Shown here: positions 1 to 6,934 of the stretch, piece by piece
Numbering within the stretch: the stretch's first letter is position 1
Layout: every line of letters begins with the position of its first letter
Source of the DNA: Bacillota bacterium
Lineage (GTDB): Bacteria; Bacillota; Clostridia; Lachnospirales; Lachnospiraceae
Direction: 5' to 3'
DNA: 26,900 nucleotides
Assembly: GCA_023415055.1 (NCBI GenBank)
Contig: JAEZLZ010000014.1
Coordinates: forward strand, 1-26,900
Made by a program: the position numbers and the translations under genes
The notes under the pieces: generated by a model
Databases searched by the model: none
What the model was told of the DNA's origin: nothing
Seen by the model: only the letters and a program-made list of their open reading frames with translations

Positions 1-45
1 GTTTTAACACCAATGGAGAAACATGAAATATATATGCATGCAGCA

Positions 46-79
46 TAAAAATCCAGCAGGATAATTATTCCTGCTGGAT
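46..79 (-). terminator. Rho-independent terminator of the surface polysaccharide unit
   Basis: An 11-bp perfect inverted repeat (ATCCAGCAGGA at 51-61, TCCTGCTGGAT at 69-79) has a 7-nt loop. Read on the minus strand it is followed by four or five T residues (complement of 46-50), the usual intrinsic terminator layout. It lies 79 bp beyond the stop codon of the LCP gene, so it probably ends the two-gene minus-strand transcript. Nothing else is recognisable in 1-157. Confidence 0.75.
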
Positions 80-157
80 AAAAAAGTTTTTATTTTTTCA
101 ATTGTCTACTTGACGGGGAGCGGTTCATTATGCGAAAGTCCCTTTGTTGCATATGTA

Positions 158-1180
158 TTATTGTCCGCGAATTCCTTCTACATAAGAGGAATATTCCTGA
201 ACGGAGCTACTGGGGATATAAGCGGTATCATCAAATAAAAACTCATGCAGTCTTATTACATTATCCTGAAGATTGATCGGGAACACGTATGACACTCGAT
301 CATAGGTATGGGCATCCTTTTCAAAGGGAAAACCGGTGTTGTCAACGATATTATAGGAGAAAAGATCCGATGCCAGCTTCAGAATCTCGGCGGTAGTCAA
401 ATTAGTATAGATCTGAGGAAACATCTCATCTATAATGGAATTCACTGTGGAAAGATCGGAATGCTTTGCTTTCTCAAAGATTTTTTGAATTACGATACGT
501 TGACGTTCAGCACGTTTAAAATCACCGCCCTTGGTATAACGAATACGTGCATAAGCCGTAGCTTGCGTACCGTTCACGAGCTGTGTTCCGGAAGACTTCA
601 GACCTTGAACCTGTGAACCGTTGATCCGGTTGAGCTCACGAACATAACCGTTGAGATATTTCAGTTCGCTGTCAGTGATATCTAACTCGATACCACCTAG
701 CTTATCAATCACATTAACGATTGCAGAAAAGTTAACGGTGACGAATTCCTTTACATCCAGATCGAAATTGGTGTTGATGGTACTAAGAGCTAAGGAGTAT
801 CCGCCTTTAAAATAAGCAGCATTGATTTTATCATAACCTTCACCGGGAATATTAACATAGGTGTCTCGATAAATGGATGCTAATTTTACATCTTTCGTCT
901 GGTTATTGATGCTGGCAATTACGATAGTGTCACTGTGTGTGCTTTTCTTAAGTGCGTTTTCCCTGGAGTCCACACCGAATAAGGCGATATTGTGATAACC
1001 TTCAATTTCAACCTCTTCATTTTGTTGAATATTTTCATTTTCACTGTCATCAAATTGTATCTTATTCATTTTATCATAGAGATAAATTCCCACAAATATC
1101 AGCAGAATAATGATGATCTCGACAAACAGGATTCCTGCTAGCCTGTTTTTTTTCTTTTTGTTTTTCATTTCTTGTGCCAT
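158..1180 (-). CDS. LytR-CpsA-Psr (LCP) family cell-wall polymer ligase
   Basis: This 340-residue protein has a short basic cytoplasmic start, one membrane segment at about residues 14-35, and an extracellular LCP domain from about 62 to 270. Recognisable LCP motifs are FGVDSRE, HSDTIVIASI, SIYRDTYV, DKINAAY, GGIELDI and the Arg-rich YARIRYTKGGDFKRAERQR, which in this family contacts the polyprenyl pyrophosphate headgroup. LCP proteins transfer undecaprenyl-linked glycopolymers (teichoic acid, capsule) to peptidoglycan on the outer membrane face. It lies 47 bp after the sugar-transferase gene and is probably cotranscribed, so the two likely start and finish the same surface polymer. No strong ribosome binding site is seen; an alternative ATG at residue 5 is possible. 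The polymer cannot be told from sequence. Confidence 0.9.
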   Translation of the reverse strand: MAQEMKNKKKKNRLAGILFVEIIIILLIFVGIYLYDKMNKIQFDDSENENIQQNEEVEIEGYHNIALFGVDSRENALKKSTHSDTIVIASINNQTKDVKLASIYRDTYVNIPGEGYDKINAAYFKGGYSLALSTINTNFDLDVKEFVTVNFSAIVNVIDKLGGIELDITDSELKYLNGYVRELNRINGSQVQGLKSSGTQLVNGTQATAYARIRYTKGGDFKRAERQRIVIQKIFEKAKHSDLSTVNSIIDEMFPQIYTNLTTAEILKLASDLFSYNIVDNTGFPFEKDAHTYDRVSYVFPINLQDNVIRLHEFLFDDTAYIPSSSVQEYSSYVEGIRGQ

Positions 1181-1227
1181 TGTAACTAATAAACCTTGCC
1201 TTTCCGATTAGCCGTCAATGAAACGCT

Positions 1228-2655
1228 CTAGTAAGCATTCTTATTGATAAAGCCTTTGAATATTGTTAAAAACATAATTTTAAAATCAAGACCAAGGGTC
1301 CAATTCTCAATATAATACAGATCGTGGTCGATACGTTTACGAATGGAGGTATCACCCCGGTATCCATTGATCTGTGCCCAACCGGTAAGCCCCGGGGATA
1401 CCTGATGTTTAATCATATAACGGGGAATCTCTTCTTTGAATTTATCTACAAAGAAAGGACGCTCCGGTCTTGGTCCAACAAGGCTCATATCTCCCTTCAA
1501 TACATTCCAGAACTGAGGGAATTCATCAATGCTTGTCTTGCGAATGAATTTGCCGATGCCGGTCACTCGAGGGTCACTCTTTGTGGTCCAGGCTTTCTTC
1601 TCGTCCTTCTCGGACTGAACCGCCATGGATCGGAATTTATACATTTTAAATTCTTTATTGTGTCTGCCGATACGGATCTGCGAGAAGATGACCGGACCGG
1701 GGGACGTAATCTTTATGATGAGTGCAACGATAATCATCGGAATCAAGAAGATGATTAATGCGAAGGCGGAACCGATAATATCAACGATACGTTTTACTAT
1801 CCGGTTGTAGGTATTACTCAGAGGAACATTTCTTATATTAATGACAGGAAGACCGTAGAGGTCCTCAGTGTAAGGCGTGGTCGGAATAAAGCTGTAATAA
1901 TCAGGAACAAACTTTGTATGAACACCTGATTTCTCACAGATAGCTACGATATTCTCAAGCTTTTCATATTCGTTTACGCTTAGGGTAATCGCAATTTCAT
2001 CCAGAGTCATCTTGGTCAGGAAGGATTCCAGATGGGTGATGCTTCCGATGACAGGAACCTTGCGATACATGGTACCTACCTCAATATTATCGTCCAGAAT
2101 ACCGTGAATATAATAGCCCCATTGGGGATTGGCAAAGATACGATCGATGTATGCCTCAGCAGCATGTCCATATCCTACAAGTAAAACATGCTTTAAATTA
2201 TATCCCTTACGTCTTGCAACTCTAAGTGCCTGGGTAACGATCATTCTGGCAATTATACTAAGCAAGATATTCAAGGAGTAGAAAATACCCAAAAAGTAAC
2301 GTGAAATATCGAATTCCTTCGTAATATACAGGAAAGAGAAGAAGAAGGCAATACCGAAGGTGTTCGCAAGGATGATGTTAAATATCTCAATCCATCTGCG
2401 TTTGCCTCTCTTTGGAGTATAAAGATGTGCAAAATAGTATATGAACAGATACAGCGGTACCAAAAAGATTAATCGCTTGGAATACTCTCCCATGGAATAG
2501 AATGACGTGTTCCCGTCTAATCTTAAAAATGCAAAATATCTTGAAAAAGGACTATAAAAACGAAGATAATATGTGAGCAGGTAGGATATAACAATAATAC
2601 AGGCATCCATAAGAACGTGGACTCTGTTAAACATCTTTTGATTATCTTTAATCAT
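1228..2655 (-). CDS. Undecaprenyl-phosphate sugar phosphotransferase (WcaJ/CpsE type)
   Basis: This 475-residue membrane protein belongs to the polyprenyl-phosphate hexose-1-phosphate transferase family. The N-terminal half holds about four hydrophobic segments (roughly residues 12-145) and a nucleotide-binding-like soluble region (GYGHAAEAYID near 162). The C-terminal catalytic domain starts with a membrane helix near 290-315, followed by SPGPVIFSQIRIGR, KMYKFRSM, DPRVTGIGKFIRKTSIDEFPQ, GDMSLVGPRPE and SPGLTGWAQINGYRG, all typical of bacterial sugar transferases. It should load the first sugar phosphate (glucose or galactose) onto undecaprenyl phosphate and so start a repeat unit. The start at 2655 has an AGGTG site upstream. 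It leads the LCP gene and is divergent from htrA. The exact sugar is unknown. Confidence 0.9.
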   Translation of the reverse strand: MIKDNQKMFNRVHVLMDACIIVISYLLTYYLRFYSPFSRYFAFLRLDGNTSFYSMGEYSKRLIFLVPLYLFIYYFAHLYTPKRGKRRWIEIFNIILANTFGIAFFFSFLYITKEFDISRYFLGIFYSLNILLSIIARMIVTQALRVARRKGYNLKHVLLVGYGHAAEAYIDRIFANPQWGYYIHGILDDNIEVGTMYRKVPVIGSITHLESFLTKMTLDEIAITLSVNEYEKLENIVAICEKSGVHTKFVPDYYSFIPTTPYTEDLYGLPVINIRNVPLSNTYNRIVKRIVDIIGSAFALIIFLIPMIIVALIIKITSPGPVIFSQIRIGRHNKEFKMYKFRSMAVQSEKDEKKAWTTKSDPRVTGIGKFIRKTSIDEFPQFWNVLKGDMSLVGPRPERPFFVDKFKEEIPRYMIKHQVSPGLTGWAQINGYRGDTSIRKRIDHDLYYIENWTLGLDFKIMFLTIFKGFINKNAY

Positions 2656-2699
2656 CTCAGCACCTACTTTGTATGATTTTACTTTTGATTAACTTCTCT

Positions 2700-2728
2700 A
2701 ATATAATACATGATTACGCTAATTTCAA
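2700..2728 (-). promoter_or_regulatory. Predicted sigma-A promoter for the sugar transferase unit
   Basis: On the minus strand, TTGAAA (complement of 2723-2728) and TATATT (complement of 2700-2705) are separated by 17 bp, and the start codon lies about 45 bp further on. An alternative, TTGTTG with TATTAT also at 17 bp, overlaps it. It sits in the 278-bp divergent region with htrA. Confidence 0.55.
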
Positions 2729-2752
2729 CAACAAATTTTTTCTTAAGATTGT

Positions 2753-2795
2753 TTTACAATTTTACCTTTAAATTTTCACAATCTAAACACAATCT
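2753..2795 (+). promoter_or_regulatory. Phased ACAAT repeats upstream of htrA, candidate response-regulator operator
   Basis: Three ACAAT boxes start at 2756, 2778 and 2789, that is 22 and 11 bp apart. The last two belong to an exact direct repeat CACAATCT at 2777-2784 and 2788-2795, and the first of these is preceded by TTTT (TTTTCACA, 2773-2780). Half-sites 11 bp apart are typical of OmpR-family regulators, and B. subtilis htrA is controlled by the CssRS system through upstream octamers of similar composition (recalled, not checked). No good -35/-10 pair is visible for htrA, which would fit an activator-dependent promoter. The operator role is inferred. Confidence 0.4.
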
Positions 2796-2933
2796 GATGC
2801 TAAACTATGACATATAGGATGATAAAAATTCAGGAATACAGCATTGCCTTTACACAGACAAAGGTGTATCCTAGTTAGGAATAGGAGCCTGCGGGCTTGC
2901 TTTCCTATGTATAGAACGGAAAGGAGAATTCAT

Positions 2934-4502
2934 ATGTCAGAATATGACAACAACAATCAGGATATGGATGGAAACAAAAACATAAATAATAATCAGAATC
3001 CGAGCAACAGGATGCCGGAATACAGCTTCTGGGCGGAGAATCAATCCAATCAAAGTCAATACAACCAAAATCAATACAATCAAAATCAATTTAGCCAAAA
3101 CCAATCAAATCAAGGCCAAGCCAATCAATACGGAGGATATAATTATTATTCAAATAACCCGAATATGAACCAACAGAATCCGTATCAGAACTACTCCTAT
3201 AATAACTATAACCCTAATATGAATTCGTGGAATTATAATAATCCGGGGACATCATCTGCAACCAAACCAAAGAAGGAACGCAAGCCAATGAATAAGGTAG
3301 TAAAGTTCCTTACCAAAGCGGTTTGCTTCGGATTAATTGCAGGACTCAGCTTTGTCGGATTCGGTCAGCTCTATTACGTATTGAATCCGAATTCAGCCTC
3401 CGGCAGACTGATCAGCAGCCTTTCACAGGCAGATACCCAGGAAGTAAAATACGAGATCGGATTCACCTCCCCCAGCCAGGTTCAGTCGAAAGACAGATCT
3501 GCTATCAGCCAGATCGTAGATAAAACGATGGCCTCTATTGTATCCATTAACAGTACAGCAACCCAGACGACGGATTGGTTCGGCCAGCCCTACAGCCAGG
3601 AGGTTGAGGGAAGCGGATCAGGCTTTATTGTCGGCAGAAATGAGAAGGAGCTGCTCATTGCAACCAATAACCACGTTGTAGAAGGAACGGACACCATTAA
3701 GGTAACCTTTATTGACGGTAAACAGGCAGATGCCATAATTAAGGGCACCGACGCGACAGCAGATCTGGCTGTTGTAACCGTGGACATTTCCACCTTGGAT
3801 AAAGCTACTCTGGATGTAATTGAGGTAGCGAAATTAGGTAACTCCGATAACATAAAAGTAGGTCAGATGTCAATTGCCATCGGTAATGCGTTGGGCTATG
3901 GCCAATCAGTTACAGTTGGATACATCAGTGCAAAAGACAGAGAAGTGGATGTTTCTGACGGCTATACATCAAAGAAGATGATATTGCTTCAGACCGATGC
4001 AGCAATTAACCCTGGTAACAGCGGCGGTGCACTGTTGAATGTTGATGGAGAAGTAATCGGTATCAATACTGTAAAATATGCTTCGAATGAAGTCGAGGGT
4101 ATGGGTTATGCAATCCCAATCTCCAGAGCAATTCCGATTATTAATGAGCTTATGAGCCGTGAAATATTAAAGGAAGCAGAGCAAGGCTATCTTGGCATTG
4201 TAGGAAATGATGTTACCGAGGATGTGGCTTCTTATTATAATATGCCAATCGGTGTATTTGTAAATGAACTGGCAAAGGAAGGTGCGGCTGAAAAGGCTGG
4301 CTTATTACCCGGTGATATCATAACCAAGGCAGATGATATCGAAATCACCTCGATAACACAGTTACGTGATTATGTGACCAGTAAACGGATCGGTGCTGAG
4401 GTTACCATAACCTATATGAGGAAATCTTCAAGCGAGTATAAAGAAGGAAAGGTCAAGGTAACTTTAGGAAAGAATCCTAATCTAAGTTCATCCGAGGAAT
4501 AA
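2934..4502 (+). CDS. htrA: HtrA/DegP-family membrane-anchored serine protease with PDZ domain
   Basis: This 522-residue protein degrades or refolds misfolded proteins at the outer face of the membrane. Residues 1-118 are cytoplasmic and extremely Asn/Gln/Tyr-rich, then basic; one membrane helix lies at about 122-150. The trypsin-like domain (about 190-405) shows the triad His247 (ATNNHVVEG), Asp277 (TDATADLAV) and Ser363 (INPGNSGGALLN). A single PDZ domain covers about 415-510 (GYLGIVG, GLLPGDIITKADD). The chosen ATG has GGAAAGGAG 8 nt upstream; a longer frame reaching a TTG at 2844 has no such site and would add Arg-rich sequence without homologous character. The length and one PDZ fit Firmicute HtrA; the long N/Q-rich head is unusual. 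A strong hairpin follows the stop. Confidence 0.93.
   Translation: MSEYDNNNQDMDGNKNINNNQNPSNRMPEYSFWAENQSNQSQYNQNQYNQNQFSQNQSNQGQANQYGGYNYYSNNPNMNQQNPYQNYSYNNYNPNMNSWNYNNPGTSSATKPKKERKPMNKVVKFLTKAVCFGLIAGLSFVGFGQLYYVLNPNSASGRLISSLSQADTQEVKYEIGFTSPSQVQSKDRSAISQIVDKTMASIVSINSTATQTTDWFGQPYSQEVEGSGSGFIVGRNEKELLIATNNHVVEGTDTIKVTFIDGKQADAIIKGTDATADLAVVTVDISTLDKATLDVIEVAKLGNSDNIKVGQMSIAIGNALGYGQSVTVGYISAKDREVDVSDGYTSKKMILLQTDAAINPGNSGGALLNVDGEVIGINTVKYASNEVEGMGYAIPISRAIPIINELMSREILKEAEQGYLGIVGNDVTEDVASYYNMPIGVFVNELAKEGAAEKAGLLPGDIITKADDIEITSITQLRDYVTSKRIGAEVTITYMRKSSSEYKEGKVKVTLGKNPNLSSSEE
3042..3131 (+). repeat. Six 15-bp tandem units coding a Q-x-x-Q-x repeat in HtrA
   Basis: Six consecutive 15-bp units beginning CAA encode QSNQS, QYNQN, QYNQN, QFSQN, QSNQG and QANQY (HtrA residues 37-66). 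Units 2 and 3 differ by one base; the others are more diverged. Every unit is a whole number of codons, so gain or loss by slippage would keep the frame. Confidence 0.85.
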
Positions 4503-4520
4503 ATTAAACTATATAGAACG

Positions 4521-4564
4521 ATGAATTAAGGGAATGCAGTAATAAAAGCATTCCCTTAATTCAT
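4521..4564. terminator. 17-bp perfect hairpin after htrA, probable terminator
   Basis: A perfect inverted repeat (ATGAATTAAGGGAATGC at 4521-4537, its complement at 4548-4564) has a 10-nt loop and starts 18 bp after the htrA stop. It lacks a long T-run on the plus strand (GAAATTTAG follows), so termination efficiency is uncertain. The long AT-rich stem and position still make a terminator the best call. It separates htrA from the clpX promoter. Confidence 0.6.
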
Positions 4565-4639
4565 GAAATTTAGTTAATTAAAGGCAGTGTCACTTGAAAC
4601 TTTTAACGAAATATTAATAAAAGCTTTAAGATTGTGCTA

Positions 4640-4668
4640 TTGTGCGATATTAACAGATAGGCTATAAT
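4640..4668 (+). promoter_or_regulatory. Predicted sigma-A promoter for clpX
   Basis: TTGTGC (4640-4645) and a perfect TATAAT (4663-4668) are 17 bp apart. Transcription would start near 4675, giving an 88-nt leader before the clpX ATG. Confidence 0.65.
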
Positions 4669-4678
4669 AACGTAGTGA

Positions 4679-4707
4679 ACATACTTCAAGTTTGCTTGAA
4701 AGTATGT
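4679..4707 (+). other. Hairpin at the 5' end of the predicted clpX mRNA
   Basis: ACATACTTCAAG (4679-4690) pairs with CTTGAAAGTATGT (4695-4707) with one bulged A and a 4-nt loop. Two small further repeats follow, GATC...GATC (4708-4723) and GCGC...GCGC (4733-4746). The hairpin lies within a few bases of the predicted transcription start, so it could protect or regulate the message; that role is inferred. Confidence 0.5.
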
Positions 4708-4762
4708 GATCGGAGTGAAGATCATTTAAGAAGCGCAATAGAGCGCAGGAATGGAGAAATGA

Positions 4763-6196
4763 ATGAGTAATTTTGATGATTATAATATAGATGATAAAAA
4801 GGATTCTCAGGATAAGGAGAACAAAGACAGGCACACGGACCATAATGACTATGAGGAGGTATGTTATCTATGCAGAAGGCCGGAAAGCAAGGCAGGGAAA
4901 ATGATTCACATACCCAATCAGATCAGCATCTGTTCCGACTGTATGCAAAAGACCTTTGATACCATCAATAAGACAGACAATCCCTATATGCAGATGATGG
5001 GCATAAATCCAAGTATACTGAACCTTGGTGGTTTGTCGAATGACTTACCGAATACACAGAAATTAAAGAAGAAAAAGCCGGAAGAAGAAAAAGTACATGA
5101 GGAATTCGACCGAAGAAATATTCCCTCTCCTCATGTGATAAAGGCAAGTCTGGACGACTTCATTATCGGACAGGAGCGTGCTAAGAAGGTAATCTCTGTA
5201 GCGGTTTATAATCATTATAAAAGAATCGGTAATCAGTCTGATACAGAAATCGAGATAGAAAAATCAAATATGATGATGATTGGACCGACCGGAAGCGGTA
5301 AAACCTACCTGGTTAAGACTTTAGCAAAATTATTGAATGTACCGCTTGCAATCACTGATGCCACATCCCTCACGGAGGCAGGCTATATCGGTGATGATGT
5401 GGAAAGCGTAATCTCTAAGCTTCTTCAGGCAGCAGGCAATGATGTGGAGAAGGCAGAGAGAGGAATTGTATTCATCGACGAGATTGACAAGATTGCCAAG
5501 AAACGAAATACCAATAGCCGGGATGTCAGCGGGGAATCGGTACAACAGGGCTTGCTAAAGCTTCTGGAGGGCAGTAATGTCGAAGTTCCTGTGGGAGCTT
5601 CCTCGAAAAATGCCATGGTACCCCTCACAACGGTGAATACACAGAATATTCTGTTCATCTGCGGCGGAGCCTTCCCGGATCTGGATAAGATCATTAAGAC
5701 CAGACTCAATAAGCAGTCCTCCATCGGCTTTCATGCCGATCTTAAGGATAAATATGATGATGAACCAAACATTTTACAGAAAGTAAATTTGGACGATCTG
5801 AGGGAATATGGAATGATACCTGAATTTCTCGGAAGACTGCCGATTTTGTTCTCTCTTGAGGGCTTAACGAAGGAAATGTTAGTTCAGGTACTCAGTGAAC
5901 CGAGAAATGCGATTCTAAAACAATATCAGAAGCTTCTTGCGATGGATGAGGTGGATCTGGAATTTGCACCCGATGCACTGGAAGCAATCGCAGAGAAAGC
6001 AATGGAGAAGAAGACGGGCGCGAGAGCGCTTCGTGCTATTCTGGAGGATCTTATGTTAGATATCATGTATGAGATACCGAAGGATGATAATATCGGAAGA
6101 GTGATCATTACCAGAGATTATATTGAAGGAAAAGGGGTCCCGGTGATTGAGATGCGTGGCGTAAGCAAACAGAAGCTGATCGCAACGGGAAATTAA
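4763..6196 (+). CDS. clpX: ClpX-type AAA+ unfoldase with N-terminal C4 zinc finger
   Basis: This 477-residue protein is the ATP-driven unfoldase that feeds substrates to ClpP. A charged 30-residue head precedes a zinc-binding domain with Cys34, Cys37, Cys57 and Cys60. The AAA+ core has Walker A GPTGSGKT (174-181), the pore loop GYIGDD (207-212), Walker B IVFIDEIDK (235-243) and the C-terminal MEKKTGARALRAILE sensor-2 region. The ClpP-docking tripeptide IGF lies at 321-323, so ClpP interaction is expected. It is longer than the usual ~420 residues because of the acidic head and the linker at about 95-120. No clpP is next to it; it sits between htrA and a zinc-ribbon gene, so it could be a second, stand-alone ClpX. 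The start has GGAG 6 nt upstream. Confidence 0.92.
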   Translation: MSNFDDYNIDDKKDSQDKENKDRHTDHNDYEEVCYLCRRPESKAGKMIHIPNQISICSDCMQKTFDTINKTDNPYMQMMGINPSILNLGGLSNDLPNTQKLKKKKPEEEKVHEEFDRRNIPSPHVIKASLDDFIIGQERAKKVISVAVYNHYKRIGNQSDTEIEIEKSNMMMIGPTGSGKTYLVKTLAKLLNVPLAITDATSLTEAGYIGDDVESVISKLLQAAGNDVEKAERGIVFIDEIDKIAKKRNTNSRDVSGESVQQGLLKLLEGSNVEVPVGASSKNAMVPLTTVNTQNILFICGGAFPDLDKIIKTRLNKQSSIGFHADLKDKYDDEPNILQKVNLDDLREYGMIPEFLGRLPILFSLEGLTKEMLVQVLSEPRNAILKQYQKLLAMDEVDLEFAPDALEAIAEKAMEKKTGARALRAILEDLMLDIMYEIPKDDNIGRVIITRDYIEGKGVPVIEMRGVSKQKLIATGN

Positions 6197-6226
6197 TCGC
6201 AGATCTACGGCAGAATGGAGATTTGT

Positions 6227-6529
6227 ATGTCAATATTTGACGGCTTATTTAGTAGGAAGAAACAGAGTGCGGAACATCACAAAGAGAAATCGGTGAAAGA
6301 GATCTTTGAAGAAGAGGAAGAAGAACTGATGGAAGACCCTGCTTATCGCGAAGATAACACTTCGGAGGAAGATGCAGAAGCAGAGGAACAGGAAGAAGAG
6401 GATCCGGAGCATGAATATGAGATTGTCGAGCGGGAGATACTTCCAGCTAAGATAATCTGTCCGGACTGTGGTGGTATCACATTGGAGGGCTTGGATTTTT
6501 GTGATAAATGCGGCGGAGAGCTGCATTAG
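6227..6529 (+). CDS. Small acidic protein with C-terminal zinc ribbon, function unknown
   Basis: This protein has 100 residues. Residues 1-25 are basic/polar (MSIFDGLFSRKKQS), 26-70 are strongly acidic with runs of Glu, and the end carries a zinc ribbon with Cys78, Cys81, Cys92 and Cys95 (CPDCG...FCDKCG). I do not recognise a named family beyond the zinc-ribbon fold. GGAG at 6217-6220 sits 6 nt before this ATG, so it is preferred over the ATG at 6215, which overlaps that site. It follows clpX by 30 bp and precedes a strong terminator, so it is probably cotranscribed with clpX. A role as a partner or adaptor is only a guess from position. Confidence 0.75.
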   Translation: MSIFDGLFSRKKQSAEHHKEKSVKEIFEEEEEELMEDPAYREDNTSEEDAEAEEQEEEDPEHEYEIVEREILPAKIICPDCGGITLEGLDFCDKCGGELH

Positions 6530-6546
6530 AGAATAACAGTATGGAG

Positions 6547-6587
6547 ATGCTGATATTGCTTAGAGATAAGTGATATCAGCATTTTTT
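6547..6587 (+). terminator. Rho-independent terminator of the clpX unit
   Basis: A 10-bp stem (ATGCTGATAT at 6547-6556, ATATCAGCAT at 6573-6582) runs straight into six T residues (6582-6587), 18 bp after the zinc-ribbon stop. Confidence 0.85.
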
Positions 6588-6616
6588 GGTTTGCAGCTGA
6601 TATAATGATAGGAATA

Positions 6617-6723
6617 GGGTGTCAAGGTACGCAGCACACTTCCGCCAGCAGTATGCCGATATACAAGCAAACGTGCATATCGGCATACTGCCGGTGGAAA
6701 GCACCTACGGTGCTTTGACACCC
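6617..6723. repeat. 107-bp imperfect palindrome with 9-bp identical ends (MITE-like)
   Basis: The arms of about 46 bp form an inverted repeat. The outer 9 bp are perfect (GGGTGTCAA at 6617-6625, TTGACACCC at 6715-6723), the inner 15 bp are perfect (6648-6662 with 6677-6691, core CAGTATGCCGATAT), and the stretch between is mostly matched. The loop is 14 nt. There is no T-run, and a real terminator lies just upstream, so a terminator role is not needed. With 6530-6934 holding no gene, this is the main structure in that 405-bp gap. A non-autonomous mobile repeat is the favoured reading; no clear target duplication is seen. Confidence 0.6.
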
Positions 6724-6744
6724 GATTTATCACCTACATCATTT

Positions 6745-6790
6745 ACTTTAACGCGTTAGCAAATTATACTTTAACGCATTAAAAGATTAT
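6745..6790 (+). promoter_or_regulatory. Two tandem 23-bp operator-like repeats upstream of the livK promoter
   Basis: Two adjacent 23-bp units (6745-6767 and 6768-6790) share the start ACTTTAACGC and the end GATTAT/AATTAT. The first contains the perfect 10-bp palindrome TAACGCGTTA, the second TAACGCATTA. The second unit ends one base before the -35 box, so a protein bound here would touch RNA polymerase. The binding protein is unknown; no CodY-like box was seen. Confidence 0.5.
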
Positions 6791-6791
6791 A

Positions 6792-6827
6792 TTGACAAAT
6801 CGTATTTCCGAGGTTATTATATAACCT
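6792..6827 (+). promoter_or_regulatory. Strong livK promoter with a palindrome over the -10 box
   Basis: A perfect -35 TTGACA (6792-6797) and TATTAT (6815-6820) are separated by 17 bp. The -10 box is the centre of a perfect inverted repeat AGGTTAT-TAT-ATAACCT (6811-6827), a likely repressor site. Transcription would start near 6827, leaving a leader of about 108 nt before livK. Confidence 0.75.
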
Positions 6828-6835
6828 AAGATAAA

Positions 6836-6893
6836 GACGTTCGCATAGAAAAGACATTTGTCTTACCTGCAAACGAACGCCTTATTATTCTTT
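6836..6893 (+). other. Structured livK mRNA leader
   Basis: CGTTCG (6838-6843) pairs with CGAACG (6874-6879), enclosing a small hairpin AAGAC-ATTT-GTCTT (6851-6864). The outer stem is followed by a broken T-rich stretch (CTTATTATTCTTT, 6881-6893). It resembles a weak attenuator, but the T-run is interrupted and no alternative pairing was established. No known riboswitch or T-box motif was seen. Confidence 0.4.
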
Positions 6894-6934
6894 ACAACAG
6901 GAGTATCTAAGTATATTAAAACAGGAGGTCAGTT

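Noticed and set aside
2844..2933. Longer HtrA start at TTG 2844
   Set aside because: No ribosome site precedes it, the added residues are Arg/Cys-rich and unlike the rest, and the ATG at 2934 has a strong site.
4637..4843. A 68-codon minus-strand open frame over the clpX promoter and start
   Set aside because: It covers the promoter, hairpin leader and first codons of clpX and has no family character.
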